Origin: Cervus elaphus
Lineage: Eukaryota > Chordata > Mammalia > Artiodactyla > Cervidae
Reading direction: 5' to 3'
NCBI RefSeq assembly: GCF_910594005.1
Contig: NC_057848.1
Span: 139,386,155 to 139,450,154, forward strand
DNA length: 64,000 nt
Under the pieces are notes generated by a model, which worked only from the letters and a program-made list of their open reading frames with translations, was not told the origin of the DNA and made no database searches. The position numbers and the translations under genes were made by a program. Each line of letters starts with the position of its first letter. Position 1 is the stretch's first letter. Shown one piece after another: positions 11,426-22,315 of the stretch.

Positions 11426-13549
11426 AATAAATTTGATATAAAACATCAATTTATTTCAAATTCTATTAAAAATAACTTAATTGGAAATTGCCAACTGAAA
11501 TGTTTGGCACAGTTTGCCCCTGTGAACCAACACCATGAAATGATAGTGCCGAAGTCACAGAATGTCATTCTTACCAACTCATTCAATCCTCTAGAATATA
11601 GAGACACATCAAAAAATAGTTATTATACATGAAAAAGTATTTCAGGAAGTATATGCCAGTAATGGAAATACAAAATGCTGCCCCCTAAAAAAATAGTGAT
11701 TATATTGTTCAGTGGTTTTCTGATACTGTTTTTCTAAACACTGAGCAATTATAATTTTTTTTCTCTTTAAATCAAAATTTACACAGAAGCCCAGTAGTTA
11801 AAAGCGTCTTTCATTGTCAAAGAGAAATTGAGGCTCTAAATTTTTTTCTCCTTCTCATGAATCGTTTCCCTTTTTCTCATCCACCTCTATCACTGCATGA
11901 AATACTAAACTTGATGGAACAGATGTGTTTCATGTCTTCATGCCATTGTGCCATTAGACATAACTAGACTGGGTGGCTTCCTTAAGTTCTCAGGGCTGGT
12001 TATGGTTTTTCCAAGTCTATCAACTAATAATAGTTCACTCTGAGTCTACTGTGATTTTTAAGATTTTCTTCCTAAAAATGGAAATTAGCAACTTAAATCA
12101 TGTTGTAGATAAATATTAAAATTATCTGCTATCTAAAATGAACATTAGAAATTAACTAAAAAAATTCTCCCATTACAAGTGATATATATAGTTATTTGAA
12201 CAGTCTATTATGGCTGTAGGCTCAAACGCTGTCTTGGAGTTGGGAATGCTTACAACAGTATGTATGATGCTTCTTGTATGAGACTCTTCACATTCCCATC
12301 ACCCACAGTCAGTTCAAAGTAGAAGAGTACAATTTCCACAGGCTCTGAATCCAATCTGCAAATCTCTAAACTTCAGGTTAACCCTGTCCCCTAGGCAGTC
12401 AGCACCTGTTGGTAATATGACCACTGATTATAGTCAGAAGATACCCACTCTCTGGTGTGCCACAAACTCAGAAAAATAAGAAGCAGTCTGTGTTAGGGAC
12501 ACCATCTAGATTATTTCAGGAGACATGTCCACACCTGTGCTTTATCTGAAGAGAAACTGAGGAAACGAGTACTAGGATGTCTCCCTTCAAATTTCCTCCT
12601 CCTTGCAGTTGCACGGTGCCTTCCACTGCTCACTGGTACTTCTGGCCTATCTCAACTGTCTGTCATTACTCATTAACATTTATGTAGCCCCAACCTCAGT
12701 AGAGAGGGTCCACTGTACACAGAAAACAAAATACCTATTGCCAGCAGGAATCAAGACAGATCTCAGCTTGATACACTGGCAAAGGTTCAGTGGATCACCA
12801 GAGCAGTTCAACGCAGGTAGCTTTCCCAGAATCTACCAGTAACACTGTTAGATGATGCAGGAAAGACAGCTATGTTTGACATAACAGAAGGTGGGGGAAT
12901 TCCACCGGATGGTAGATAATTCTGATACTTTCATCAGTAGAACTCCCCACTCAGTCGTACAATTTCCAGCCGCTAGTGGTGATTCAGAGATTTTTTCCAG
13001 TCTATTCACGTGAGTTGTCCTGGACTCTCCACCCAGATTCACAACTTCCTCTCCTTCTGGTTCTTTCTCCAGTCTACACCTGTATTGAGAACTTTGACTA
13101 TCGGCCTGCTCTGGGCTCTCTGGACTTGGATCTATATGTTGTCTTTTTCATGGACCCTTGACATTGCTCTTTCCCTGAATCCTTATCCTTCACTAAGTGT
13201 AAATGTCCTGACTGTCCCTATCCCCTGTCAACTGGTTATTTTGATCCAATCTTTGTTTTTCAAATTAAGCACTTTTGACTTATAATGTCATTTAAGTACA
13301 GTGTTTATGATAATCACATGCATTAATTTGGTGGACTATGAATTGCTAGATTATTTGGAGGAAGAAATTTCTGCAATATTTATAAAAATTTGCAATCTCC
13401 ACACACTATCCACTGCAACCCAATTTCCACCTTGCTATCAGAACAGTACACTTTAGCACAAGAAGTCATGTTCGAAATATTTCAGTTCTTTAAGTCACAG
13501 CAACAAATGGGAAAGAAATATGTCTGTCTGGGGAGATGGTTAAATATGC
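11426..13549. other. Unassigned unique-looking sequence
   Basis: No recognised repeat or gene. The stretch 12600-13290 has several open frames of 60-90 codons on both strands, but none looks like a conserved protein. They overlap one another in competing frames, so I do not call a gene. Confidence 0.45.
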
Positions 13550-13564
13550 CAATACATGCTATGG

Positions 13565-13688
13565 TGCTTGTGTTTAGTTGCTCAGTCGTGTCCGACTCTG
13601 TGCGACCCTATGGATTGTAGCCCACCAGGCTCCTCTGTCCATGGAATTCTCCAGGCAAGAATACTGGAGTGGGTTGCCATGCCCACCT
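13565..13688 (-). mobile_element. Bov-A-type SINE, short (tRNA head absent), minus strand
   Basis: Contains only the Bov-A monomer ('TTGCTCAGTCGTGTCCGACT' to 'GAGTGGGTTGCCATGCCC'). A perfect 15-bp target-site duplication CAATACATGCTATGG lies at 13550-13564 and 13689-13703. Confidence 0.92.
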
Positions 13689-15333
13689 CAATACATGCTA
13701 TGGGGACAGTTAAAAAGTTAAGACAATCTATATGTGTTGTCATGGAGAAATCCTGTATTCATGTTAAATGGAAAAGATATATAGCAGAATATTATGTGTA
13801 TCACTATCCATTATGTTTTAAAATAGTAACATATTTTTATAATACATTTATATATTAGAAAGCTTAGAACTAGCTTTGAAATAATATACTAGATTATTAA
13901 TTGTAGCTACCTCTAAGAATGTGGCTGCATTATGAAGGAATATTATAAAGATGGAGATTATGATTTGTCTATATTTAGAATTTTTGCACCAAGAATACAT
14001 GACTAGCCTTACTATGAAAATATTTAAATAAGTCTAACAACAGAAGTAGTAGTTGTACATGAATCAGATAAAATTTCTGCTAGCTGATGGAACAGACAAC
14101 AGTTGAAATCTGAATGTCTTAATATAAGGAGTTTATTTCTTGTGCACGTAATACCTGATTGGTTTGGTAAGGAATTTTTGCTACCAGGTAACCCAGAGAT
14201 TTAGGCTGCCTCCATCTTGTACCTCCACATCTTAACATAAGGTCCCCATGTTTGCTAGTGGATGGAAGAGAAATCATTTTAGTGGCATACTGGTTCTCAA
14301 ATGTTTTGCCCTGCAAGTGACAAACATTGCTTTTGCTCATATCTCAGCTAGAGGGGCTAGTCACATGATCCTTTCTAAGTACAAGAAAACTGGGCAATGT
14401 AGCCTTCCCATGAAGCCAGGAAGGAAGTCAAGTTGTGGTTGAGCACTTGTAGTCTATTTCATACGCTGTTACATAGTAGGTGCCCAGTAGCAGTAGTAGA
14501 GAGCAACTACTAGAATTTATGTCAATGATCCTCTTCATTTGCTGATGGAGTTTCTGGGGAAGCCAAATGTCCATTGCAGTTCTCCAATTATATGAGATCT
14601 TTCTATGTAACAGGTGTTTTCCAGTAAAGGGTCACATACACGTTTCAAAAAGACTTTGTAAATCTCTGCAGGAAGGGCTTGCTATACTTCACTCAAAAGT
14701 ATTGTTCTACACTGCTTTTTTCAATAACCACTATGATCATAGTATACTGAGAATTTTCTTCTTCCTACTGGTGCATTGACAAAACTTTAACTTGTGATTC
14801 TCTGCAATTTGCTATGTGACTGAAAATACCTGGACAACTGCACAGATGCAGTTATACATATTGAAAACCAAGATTTTCTCTCACTCTCTACATTATCTAT
14901 CCATCTTCTTTCTATGTAATAGAAATACATAATATACGTATTTATCTATCATCCAAATGTAATACTAAGGAACCATATTCTACCTCCCAGGAGGAGTCCA
15001 GAGTTTACAGAAATTTAGTTACTATAGATGTTTGCTTACTTATTTTAGAGTCTTTCCCCATTTGTCACTTATAGGAGAGGTTTTGGTTTTCAACCACCAA
15101 GGTAAGCTCATTTATCAATTTATATGTCCAATAGCCTTATAACCCTCTCACTCCCTTAGCCCCATTTTGTCTTATATCCAAATTTAACTTAAAATTAACT
15201 CTCATCAAAGAAATAGGTTTTTCCCCCTATTCTCAAATAAGAGAAACCATTAAAATTCTACTGAAAGTACCAAAATCTCATCTCTTGGAGATATAGTACC
15301 AAAACTAGTGGATTCTTAGCCAAATTAGACATT

Positions 15334-15541
15334 GTTTATTTAGTCGCTAAGTCATGTCCGGCCCTTTGCAACCCCATGAACTGTAGCCCATCAGGCTTCT
15401 CTTTCCATGGGACTCCCCAGCCAAGAATACTGGAGTGGGTTGCCATTTCCCTCTCCAGGGGATCTTCCTGACACAGGAATCCAACCTTGTGTCTCCTGCA
15501 TTGGCAGGCAGATTTTTTGACATTGAGCCACCAGGGAAGCC
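15334..15541 (-). mobile_element. Bov-tA-type SINE, minus strand
   Basis: Reverse-oriented full element ('AGTCGCTAAGTCATGTCC' ... 'GAGCCACCAGGGAAGCCC'). It splits duplicon sequence that is continuous near 37825-37850 in copy 2. Confidence 0.88.
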
Positions 15542-15892
15542 CACAAATCAGTTTTTACTCACCAGATTATCTGGAAATCATTTTGAGAATGTGATGAAGA
15601 TGCCCAGTGGTGATGATCAGGTCTAAATTTCCTGTCAAAATGACCTTACACATGGAATAGTATATTGCTAACAGGGATTCCATGGTGAGGAATGGGACTG
15701 CCAGGGAATTGGAATACTTTTAAGTCAAAGGAAGGGCAGGTGATCCTGGGCTGTTGCACTGGGAGAAGGTGCAGGCTACAGAGAAGGATACAGAGAAGAG
15801 CTGGTAAGCAGGTTGAGGCTCCAATTTGGACATGAGGGTACACTACAGTAGACCCAGGGGAAGGGTGCTATAATGCACATGTAGGGGAATAA

Positions 15893-16440
15893 AAATAATC
15901 TTCCGTCTACCCTTCTAGGTTCTTGGCTGAGAATCCCTTGTAATAAAAAGACAGATTAATAGGGAGAAAACAAATTTAATTACCTTATCTATGTAGTTAC
16001 AGGAGCCCCACAAAGACATGAGACTCAAAGGAGTGATCAAATCAGGAAACTTTGGTAACTTTTACACAAACAATAAATTTGTAAAGAACTGACAAGGCAG
16101 AAGGGTCTGGGCTAGAGGCAGTAAATGGTGAAGGAGTAACAAGATTTCTTTACATCATCTCCTTGGCATTCAATTCCTTTTCTCTTCTTATAAAAATGCC
16201 TTCTACCTTCCTCGTACAGGCAGAGTACCTTTCACAGTGGAGACTTATCTCCTACTTTCAGGGGGACAAAGGAGGGTCACAGTGTCCCTCCTGCACAGTT
16301 TCTCAAGTACCTTTAATTCAAAATAATCAATATTCCAAAGTGGCATATTCTGGAGTGATATATTCTGAACCCCTACACACAAAAGATGGAAATACTATCC
16401 CCTGGGCAAAGTCAGCTCTCAAGGAACCCCAGGGTTAATG
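15893..16440 (-). mobile_element. LTR-like interspersed repeat, minus strand
   Basis: Markers in order: 'AAGACAGATTAATAGGGAG' (15949), 'CCCCACAAAGACATGAGACT', 'GGGGGACAAAGGAGGGTCA' (16261), 'TTCAAAATAATCAATATTCC' (16317). The same string of markers occurs at 37135-37640 and inverted at 52840-53290. Copy 2 lacks it at the matching site (about 38160), so it inserted into copy 1 after or independently of the duplication. Family not assigned. Confidence 0.6.
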
Positions 16441-16453
16441 ATAGCAAGATTCT

Positions 16454-16514
16454 AGGTAAATGATGCCCTTTAGACAATCTCCACAGGTAAATGATGCCCT
16501 TTAGACAATCTCCA
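16454..16514. repeat. Tandem duplication, period 31 bp
   Basis: AGGTAAATGATGCCCTTTAG... occurs twice, 16454-16483 and 16485-16514, identical over 30 bp with one base between. Copies 2 and 3 show no such doubling. Confidence 0.9.
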
Positions 16515-17944
16515 AGTTGTATTTCATTATCATTTTCACCTTTCTTCTTTATATGTGCTTTTAGTGCTTTGGATTCCAGGTCCTTTTTCTCCCAAGAGGC
16601 ATTAGGAAGTAGTGAGAACAGAAATGAATCAAGAGACAGAGGGTGGATCTCCTTATTTTTTTTTCCCCATTCAAATCACCCTTATTTTCATTAATTTCAC
16701 ATCTATCAAAACATAAGCATTTCTCAGACTATGCAAACTTACACTGAAAATAATCTATTTACATTTCCCTTAAACAGAGTAGCCTCTGGCTCTCCCAGTC
16801 CAGGGCAACATTTGCCAACCCAGTGGTTTCTCACCTAGAGAAAGTTTCATTGTTATCTCTTAAAAATCCCTTAAAGACAATATGCGTAAGACTTACTTTG
16901 TGAATTATGTTAACTGGCACAGAGACAAGATTACAAAAAAACTTCCATTCCTACCCCAGTAAAGATTTCTCTTTCTAAACCATGACCCCAAAGTAACTGC
17001 AAGAAACAGTTTTCCACTCCTGCCTTTTGAGTCTCAACTCTGAGACACACCATCTGAAGGTCTGATCACTGATTACCACTCTATCAGTCCATCTTGCTAT
17101 ATATCCAATTTTAACCTAAAATGAACTCTCATAGAATGAATCCCATCTTCCCCAAACCCTAAATTTCCTTGCCCGAGAGCATTTACACTTGACAGCTTCA
17201 CATGGAATACCACACACTCCTGCTAACTCCTTTTGCTCGCCTGTTAGATATTATTACACATTCCACCATTATTATTATTGGACTGTCAATCCTAGAAGTA
17301 AAAATTATAAGAGCAAGGTTTAGATCTTATTTATCCTACAATCTCCAATACTAACATGGTGATTTTCAAAGAGCAAATATTCAATAAAAGTTAAGAAATA
17401 AAAACAAACAGTGAGAATGGGATCTAACTGATTGAACTTTACTTCTTATATGTTCATAAGCACATTAGCAAATTCAAGCATTTTTCATTTAATTTAATAA
17501 AAGATATGAGGGCCATGGACTGAAATTCTTTTACATGTTCTCTGTTTCTTGAACTCAACTATTTTAATACTGATTTCCTTCACATTTCCAGTAAATGCCT
17601 ATAGTAATGCCATGTTATATTGTTCCAGATGACAAAGATGGTTTTACAATCTGTTTTATAAAATTCTTACTATTAAATCTCATTGCAAGATTAAGTCTAT
17701 AACCAACATTATTCATAAACTTGAAGATTTTGAAGGCAATTAAATATATATTAAAAGAAACATGTGAATAATACACAGAAAAAATTCTTGAGTTACATAT
17801 ACAAAATGGTGACACATAGGCATACATACTATCTTCTTTTCAGTCCCACTTCAGACCTAAATTCTACAAACACTAACTGCTTTTTTGAACAATGCATGAA
17901 GAAACTATCCCTGACTCCCCTAGTTGAGGAAGCAGCTGCTAGTC

Positions 17945-18925
17945 TCAATACAAGAACTTGTAGTAGCAGACACAATTGGCTGAAATTCTGGCCTGAGCTT
18001 TTGCGTTTTCATCTTGCAAAGCCTCCTCATACTTAAATGGGAAATAACTTGGGTCAGTCCCATTAACCTTGGCCAGAAACTCCAGAATCTTCATCTTGGT
18101 GGTTTCAGCATGAGCTCTAGGGCCCCACAGGAACACAGACTGCACAGGACCTTCGCTGGCCACCTGCCGGAACTCTAGGTATCCTTCCCTCACGAAATCT
18201 TCGGTGATGAGTTGCTTGAGCTCCCCAAAGAAGAAGTACTTCCTTCTAGAACACATCCTGGTCACATTCAGAACCTCCCAGACTTCATCTTCAGTGGCAC
18301 AGTTGCCCTTCATGAAGATCACACCCAGGATAAGTATCAGGATGCCGGTCTTGGGCACGCCTGCTTCACCGTGCATCATGCCATCATAGGTGAGGCCCAA
18401 TTTAATGAAAAGGACATAGCAGTGGTTGGTGGGATCCACTTCCTTCAGATCAAGGCCAAAGAGCATTCCCATGCACTCAGAGGCTCTCCGGAGGATCTCA
18501 GGGAAATGGACTTCACACTTGTAGATGGCAACATTCATCATATCAGCTTTTGTTACTGGCTGTTTCATTTGATACTTGAGCAGCAAGAAATTCACCAACA
18601 AAGCCACTTCTTCATTTAGAGGATCTATGGGCATACTCACGGGGTATGACACAACCTGTGAGGTGTTTAGACTATAACCTACATTTTGGCTAGTGGAAAA
18701 CTCATCTGACTGTATCAAAAAGGTGGCAGTGGTGGCAACAGATGAGTAGAAACTCTGATAACTCTCAGGAGTACCAGGAAAATCACCAGGCATTAGAAAT
18801 TGGAAGGCTGTGTTGGTCTCCTTCAGTGCCCTGGAGACCCGTGCAACCTCCCAACCGTAGGACTTATAGAAGGTCTTGCGGTGTTTACCACGTGAGTGGT
18901 GCGGATGCTTCTGATGCCGAGGCAT
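17945..18925 (-). CDS. MAGE-B family protein (melanoma-associated antigen B-like), copy 1
   Basis: Intact single-exon ORF of 326 codons, start ATG at 18925, stop TGA at 17947-17945. The start is chosen because MAGEB proteins begin 'MPR' plus a short basic stretch, and here the first residues are MPRHQK. The frame stays open upstream to the splice acceptor at 18983, but with no other ATG. Residues 1-100 are a poorly conserved Ser/Thr-rich N-terminus. Residues about 105-300 form the MAGE homology domain, with the landmark stretches 'KQPVTKADMM' (121-130), 'MLFGLDLKEVDP' (154-165), 'GVIFMKGNCATEDEVWEVLN' (201-220), 'LITEDFVREGYLE' (239-251) and 'FLWGPRAHAETTKMK' (265-279). Length fits the family (about 310-350). 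Type I MAGE proteins bind RING-type E3 ubiquitin ligases through this domain and are mostly testis-restricted, silenced by promoter methylation elsewhere. Protein expression is not shown by sequence. Which human MAGEB is orthologous I cannot say. Confidence 0.92.
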   Translation of the reverse strand: MPRHQKHPHHSRGKHRKTFYKSYGWEVARVSRALKETNTAFQFLMPGDFPGTPESYQSFYSSVATTATFLIQSDEFSTSQNVGYSLNTSQVVSYPVSMPIDPLNEEVALLVNFLLLKYQMKQPVTKADMMNVAIYKCEVHFPEILRRASECMGMLFGLDLKEVDPTNHCYVLFIKLGLTYDGMMHGEAGVPKTGILILILGVIFMKGNCATEDEVWEVLNVTRMCSRRKYFFFGELKQLITEDFVREGYLEFRQVASEGPVQSVFLWGPRAHAETTKMKILEFLAKVNGTDPSYFPFKYEEALQDENAKAQARISANCVCYYKFLY

Positions 18926-18982
18926 GACGACTCTTGTGGATGGCAGTAGGTAGACAGGAGGATGGGCAATGAGATTCACCAC

Positions 18983-18997
18983 CTAAGATAAACAGGG
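18983..18997 (-). promoter_or_regulatory. Predicted 3' splice site of MAGEB copy 1 coding exon
   Basis: On the minus strand a pyrimidine-rich run ends in TTATCTTAG just before GTGGTGAATC, 58 bp upstream of the ATG. The same GTGGTGA exon start follows TTTCCCTTAG in copy 3. MAGEB genes typically have untranslated 5' exons and one coding exon, which fits. Confidence 0.7.
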
Positions 18998-19679
18998 CGT
19001 ATATGAATGGCCTCAGCTGCTAAACTTAACTGTGGTGGCTTTTTACTTCCCGAGACACGGGGGCTGGGAGGGGGTAAGGGGGCTGCCTGCCTAATTCCCT
19101 GGGCCTCTCAGGGCCGACAATAGGGCAAGGGCTCCAACAATCCTCACATCTGCTCCTCAAATTGAATTCTGGTTGGTAATGTACCCGCTCTATCTACCGC
19201 TTGAGGCCTCCAATCAAGGCGTCATCTCTCTGAGACTCCAAAATGGAAGTGAGAACTTCATGACAAGACATGGAGTGCTGACAAGACGGAGTAGACACTG
19301 TGCACGCCCTTTGTCTTGGGGTCAGAGGAATCTCTAAAAACTCACTTGGGGTCTTCATCAGAATTCTTGCGTGGCCTGTGATGCCTTCGTGTGGCGACAT
19401 GACACTGCCTGCCCCAGATTAAGGCTTCCACTCCCTCAGACTCCAATGGCCAAGCAAATCAGCAGCACTTCTGGCCGCCCCTGTCCAGGGCCTCCCAGGG
19501 CTGATTGCCTGGCTGAGGTTCATTTAGTTGCTGCTATTCTGTGGGGGGTGGATCCCCTCAACACTCAACACTCGTGGAGACGCTGAGCCCACGCAGAAAA
19601 TCAGCCATCTTAATCAGACCGCTAAACAGGAAGTGGTGGTAGCTCAGTCTGAACTTGCCCGTGTTTCCTGGGGTTGGGA
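18998..19679 (-). other. Intron / upstream region of MAGEB copy 1
   Basis: Lies between the predicted splice acceptor and the CpG-rich promoter. Parts match the copy 3 upstream region: 18998-19045 with 56147-56190, and 19431-19560 with 60940-61200. No other gene seen. Confidence 0.6.
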
Positions 19680-20030
19680 TGAAGGTCTCATTAGGTGGGT
19701 GCCCTCCTTTCTGGGACGGGGGGGTCTCCTAAGTCCTCACTTAGAGGCTTACCTGATACCGAACGGCACCTGGGGGTCCTCCGGCTGCTAACTGGAGTCC
19801 GCACCTCAGATCGAAGCGCTCGTAGCCTCGCTTTCCGCAGGCGGAAGTCAGGGGGCGTGACTTCCGGTGACCCCTGCCCTGAGGTCACCCGGGGCAACCA
19901 GCAGGGGTGGGCACTCACGCGGCGCTCAGTTTCTGAGCGGAGGTGGCTGCGGGTCTTGTATGCAGTCCTCACATTGGGTTCTGCCAAGCCCCAGATGCCT
20001 CCCTCTGATGAACTGACATCTTGACCCTCA
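19680..20030 (-). promoter_or_regulatory. CpG-rich promoter / 5' exon region of MAGEB copy 1
   Basis: Locally GC- and CpG-rich in an AT-rich window, positioned about 0.8-1.1 kb upstream of the coding exon, and conserved in copy 3 (61375-61640). Its core holds two inverted ETS-type motifs, CGGAAGTCA (19842-19850) and TGACTTCCGG (19858-19867), around a GC box GGGGGCG (19851-19857). Paired inverted ETS sites are known drivers of MAGE-A1 transcription, with CpG methylation controlling access. No TATA box is evident. The exact start site and donor splice site are not resolvable by eye. Confidence 0.65.
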
Positions 20031-20450
20031 TACCAAGGTCGTCCTACGCGAGAACCCTTTAGAGTAACTGAGGGCGTGTCTCAGCCAGACAGCCTTGCCT
20101 GGAGCTTTTAGGGTGAAAAGCAGCCACTAGCCCGTTTGCGTGTGATCCCACTTTATTCTCTGTTGTTGTTCTCCTGTGTTCCCATTCATGGGATTCTCTT
20201 TTTTGGCTTTTTTTTTTTTTTTTCATGACTTAAGACCTCCTGAGAAATGCCAGCAAAATCTTGATGAGTTCCCTTACCACAATCCTGCAGTGCTTGGAAT
20301 GAGTCATGTTCCATCCTCAATGGGATATGGGGAAGTTGGAGCATGAGGCAGGTAGGGACCAGGTCAGGGGGTGGGCTGTCGGGAGACAAATCACAGTCTT
20401 CCTTCTCTTCACCAGGCTGACTTAGCCTCCCATACACATTCTGTTCTACA

Positions 20451-20796
20451 AAGTTTACTTTCTTAGGAAGGGACTGAAATGAATGATTTGGAAAGTCCCT
20501 GATTTTTTGAGGTTACTGGACATTGCATATCAGAAATCATATGCAGATGATAAATATTATCTTTCTTTTTACATTTTTCTTACTTCTCATTTATTTTGCT
20601 ATTGCTCTGCTTATGTTTTCCAGTGAACTCTGGAACAATGGAGTGGACTTGGCTAAAATACTCTTTTGGGGGGGGTCTCCTTATATATCTTGTTTTTGTA
20701 TCAGAGAGAGCCTGTTTGCTATAATATGTGGAGTAATTTCAGGTTTTTTTGTGTGTGATTAAAAAAAGTTTACGTAACATGCTGACTAGTTTTTCT
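20451..20796. other. Unassigned sequence right of duplicon 1
   Basis: AT-rich, no recognised gene or repeat. Confidence 0.4.
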
Positions 20797-20810
20797 CTGA
20801 TTATATGGTA

Positions 20811-20838
20811 TGTGTGTGTGTGTGTGTGTGTGTGTGTT
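20811..20838. repeat. (TG)n microsatellite
   Basis: About 13 TG units immediately preceding a SINE, probably grown from its A/T-rich tail. Confidence 0.95.
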
Positions 20839-21037
20839 AGTCGCTCAGTCATGCCCGACTCTTTGAGACCTCATGGATTGTGGCCCACCAGGCTCTACTG
20901 TGCATGGGATTCTCCAGGCAAGATCACTGCAGTGGGTTGCCATTTCCTTCTCCAAGGGATCTTCCTGACCCAGGGATCGAACCCAGGTCTCCTGCATTGC
21001 AGGCAGATGCTTTACTGTCTGTGCTACTAGGGAAGCC
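20812..21037 (-). mobile_element. Bov-tA SINE with (TG)n tail, minus strand; first of a tandem pair
   Basis: Full reverse-oriented element ending 'CTACTAGGGAAGCC'. Flanked by identical 15-bp repeats CTGATTATATGGTAT at 20797-20811 and 21038-21052. Confidence 0.9.
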
Positions 21038-21052
21038 CTGATTATATGGTAT

Positions 21053-21268
21053 AAGTAAGTGTAAGTGTTAGTTACTCAGTCGTGTCCGACTCTTTGTGAC
21101 TCCATAGACTGTAGCATACTAGGCTCCTCGGTCCATGAGATTTTCCAGGCAAGTATACTGGAGTGGGTTGCCATTTCCTTCTCCAAGGGATCTTCCCCAC
21201 CCAGGGATCAAACCCAAGTCTCCCGCATTGTAGGCAGATGCTTTACCATCTGAGCCACCAGGGAAGCC
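21053..21268 (-). mobile_element. Bov-tA SINE, minus strand; second of a tandem pair
   Basis: Same family and orientation, ending 'GAGCCACCAGGGAAGCC'. It is followed by a third copy of CTGATTATATGGTAT at 21269-21283, so the two SINEs share one target sequence. Confidence 0.9.
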
Positions 21269-21434
21269 CTGATTATATGGTATATTTGGCCTCTAAATCT
21301 AATCTGATCTAGTTGTCTAAGCCTAGAGTTTCAGTTTCTATTGATTACAATTATCTTTCTGATCGTCCTCCTTTGCAATTTATATTTTGCTTAAAAACAG
21401 AATCTCATCTGAATATTCAAAATTAAAGGTACGA

Positions 21435-21637
21435 TACTGACAGCTCAACAGGTAAGGAATCTACCTACAATGAAGGAGACACAGGATATGCAGGTTCAAT
21501 CCCTGGGTTGGGAAGATCCCTTGGAGGAGGAAATGGCAACCCACTCCAGTATTCTTGCCTGGAGAATCCCATGGACAGCCTAGTGGGCTACAGTCCAAGG
21601 GGTTGCAAAGAGCTGGACATGACTTAGCACACACCCA
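21435..21637 (+). mobile_element. Bov-tA-type SINE
   Basis: 'GACAGCTCAACAGGTAAGG' head through 'CTGGACATGACTTAGCACAC' end. Divergent, with a small insertion in the head. Confidence 0.82.
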
Positions 21638-22315
21638 CATTTATAATAAATGATTTCTCATGGAAATTCTTATACTATAGTACACAAATGAGTACAAGGA
21701 AACCTGTTCACTGAACATTCAGCATAACAGTCATCAATAGTTGGAAGCAGAAGCCTGATCAGATTAGTACTTTTTTGGCCAATATGTTTGTTCTTTAGCA
21801 AGATTACTCCAGAGGTGATGATTCAAATGTTCATTAGAAAATACCCAATGTCTGTGTGCTCCTGTTTGGTCATCTTCACACTCTGATAATAATGATAATT
21901 TTTCCATTCTTCATTATGGGCTGTAGAATGAAAATTCTTTTGTCCTCTCAGTTTTTATTTTATTAATTTTTCTATAGACGGAACTCTTTCTTTATCTGCC
22001 ATTAGTTTATCCTGAGATATTGTTATAACATATTTCTAGTGTTCTCTTGTAATATCTAAATTTCTGCACTGATATTTTACATAATATAACTATTATTATT
22101 TCTATTTTTTCTTTTGTAATTGATAATACTTGTAAAATTATCTGCCATACAGATCTTATGTAACAGAAGAAACAGCATAAAGAAACAACATATTCTATCA
22201 GCTAGAGAGCAAGCAACATTCATCAAGGGCCTCAGTAAATCTGGTGGAGAAAGAATGAAAAGTCTAGAGACACACATTTGGTCAGTAACAGAAAGAACTG
22301 AGGTGATATGAGCAA
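21638..22315. other. Unassigned AT-rich sequence
   Basis: No gene or recognised repeat before the BovB fragment. Confidence 0.4.

Larger units (their letters stand above)
13720..20450 (-). repeat. MAGEB segmental duplicon, copy 1
   Basis: Blocks here recur in the same order and orientation near 35.8-42.5 kb (copy 2) and, in part, 51.2-61.6 kb (copy 3). Examples: 14040-14800 matches about 36230-36900; 15560-15890 matches about 37850-38160; 16590-16640 (GAGGCATTAGGAAGTAGTGAGA) matches 38343 and 51621; 17350-17400 matches 39425; 17560-17960 matches 41190-41590 and 54445-55065. The unit carries a MAGEB gene reading right to left with promoter at the right end. The left boundary is approximate. 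Confidence 0.8.

Noticed and set aside
12600..13290. Cluster of 60-90 codon frames, hydrophobic on the plus strand
   Set aside because: Competing overlapping frames, no family resemblance, no clear splice or promoter context.
18204..18619. Plus-strand frames opposite MAGEB copy 1 (and 55308-55814 opposite copy 3)
   Set aside because: Antisense shadows. One is conserved between copies only because the underlying MAGEB DNA is nearly identical there.
17945..18982. N-terminally extended MAGEB protein starting at a GTG at 18982
   Set aside because: The upstream codons begin exactly at the predicted splice acceptor and have no ATG. The MPR start at 18925 fits the family.
19691..20024. Open frames of about 100 codons on both strands
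   Set aside because: Located in the CpG-rich MAGEB promoter; low stop frequency explains them. No conservation of frame with the matching 61375-61640 region.
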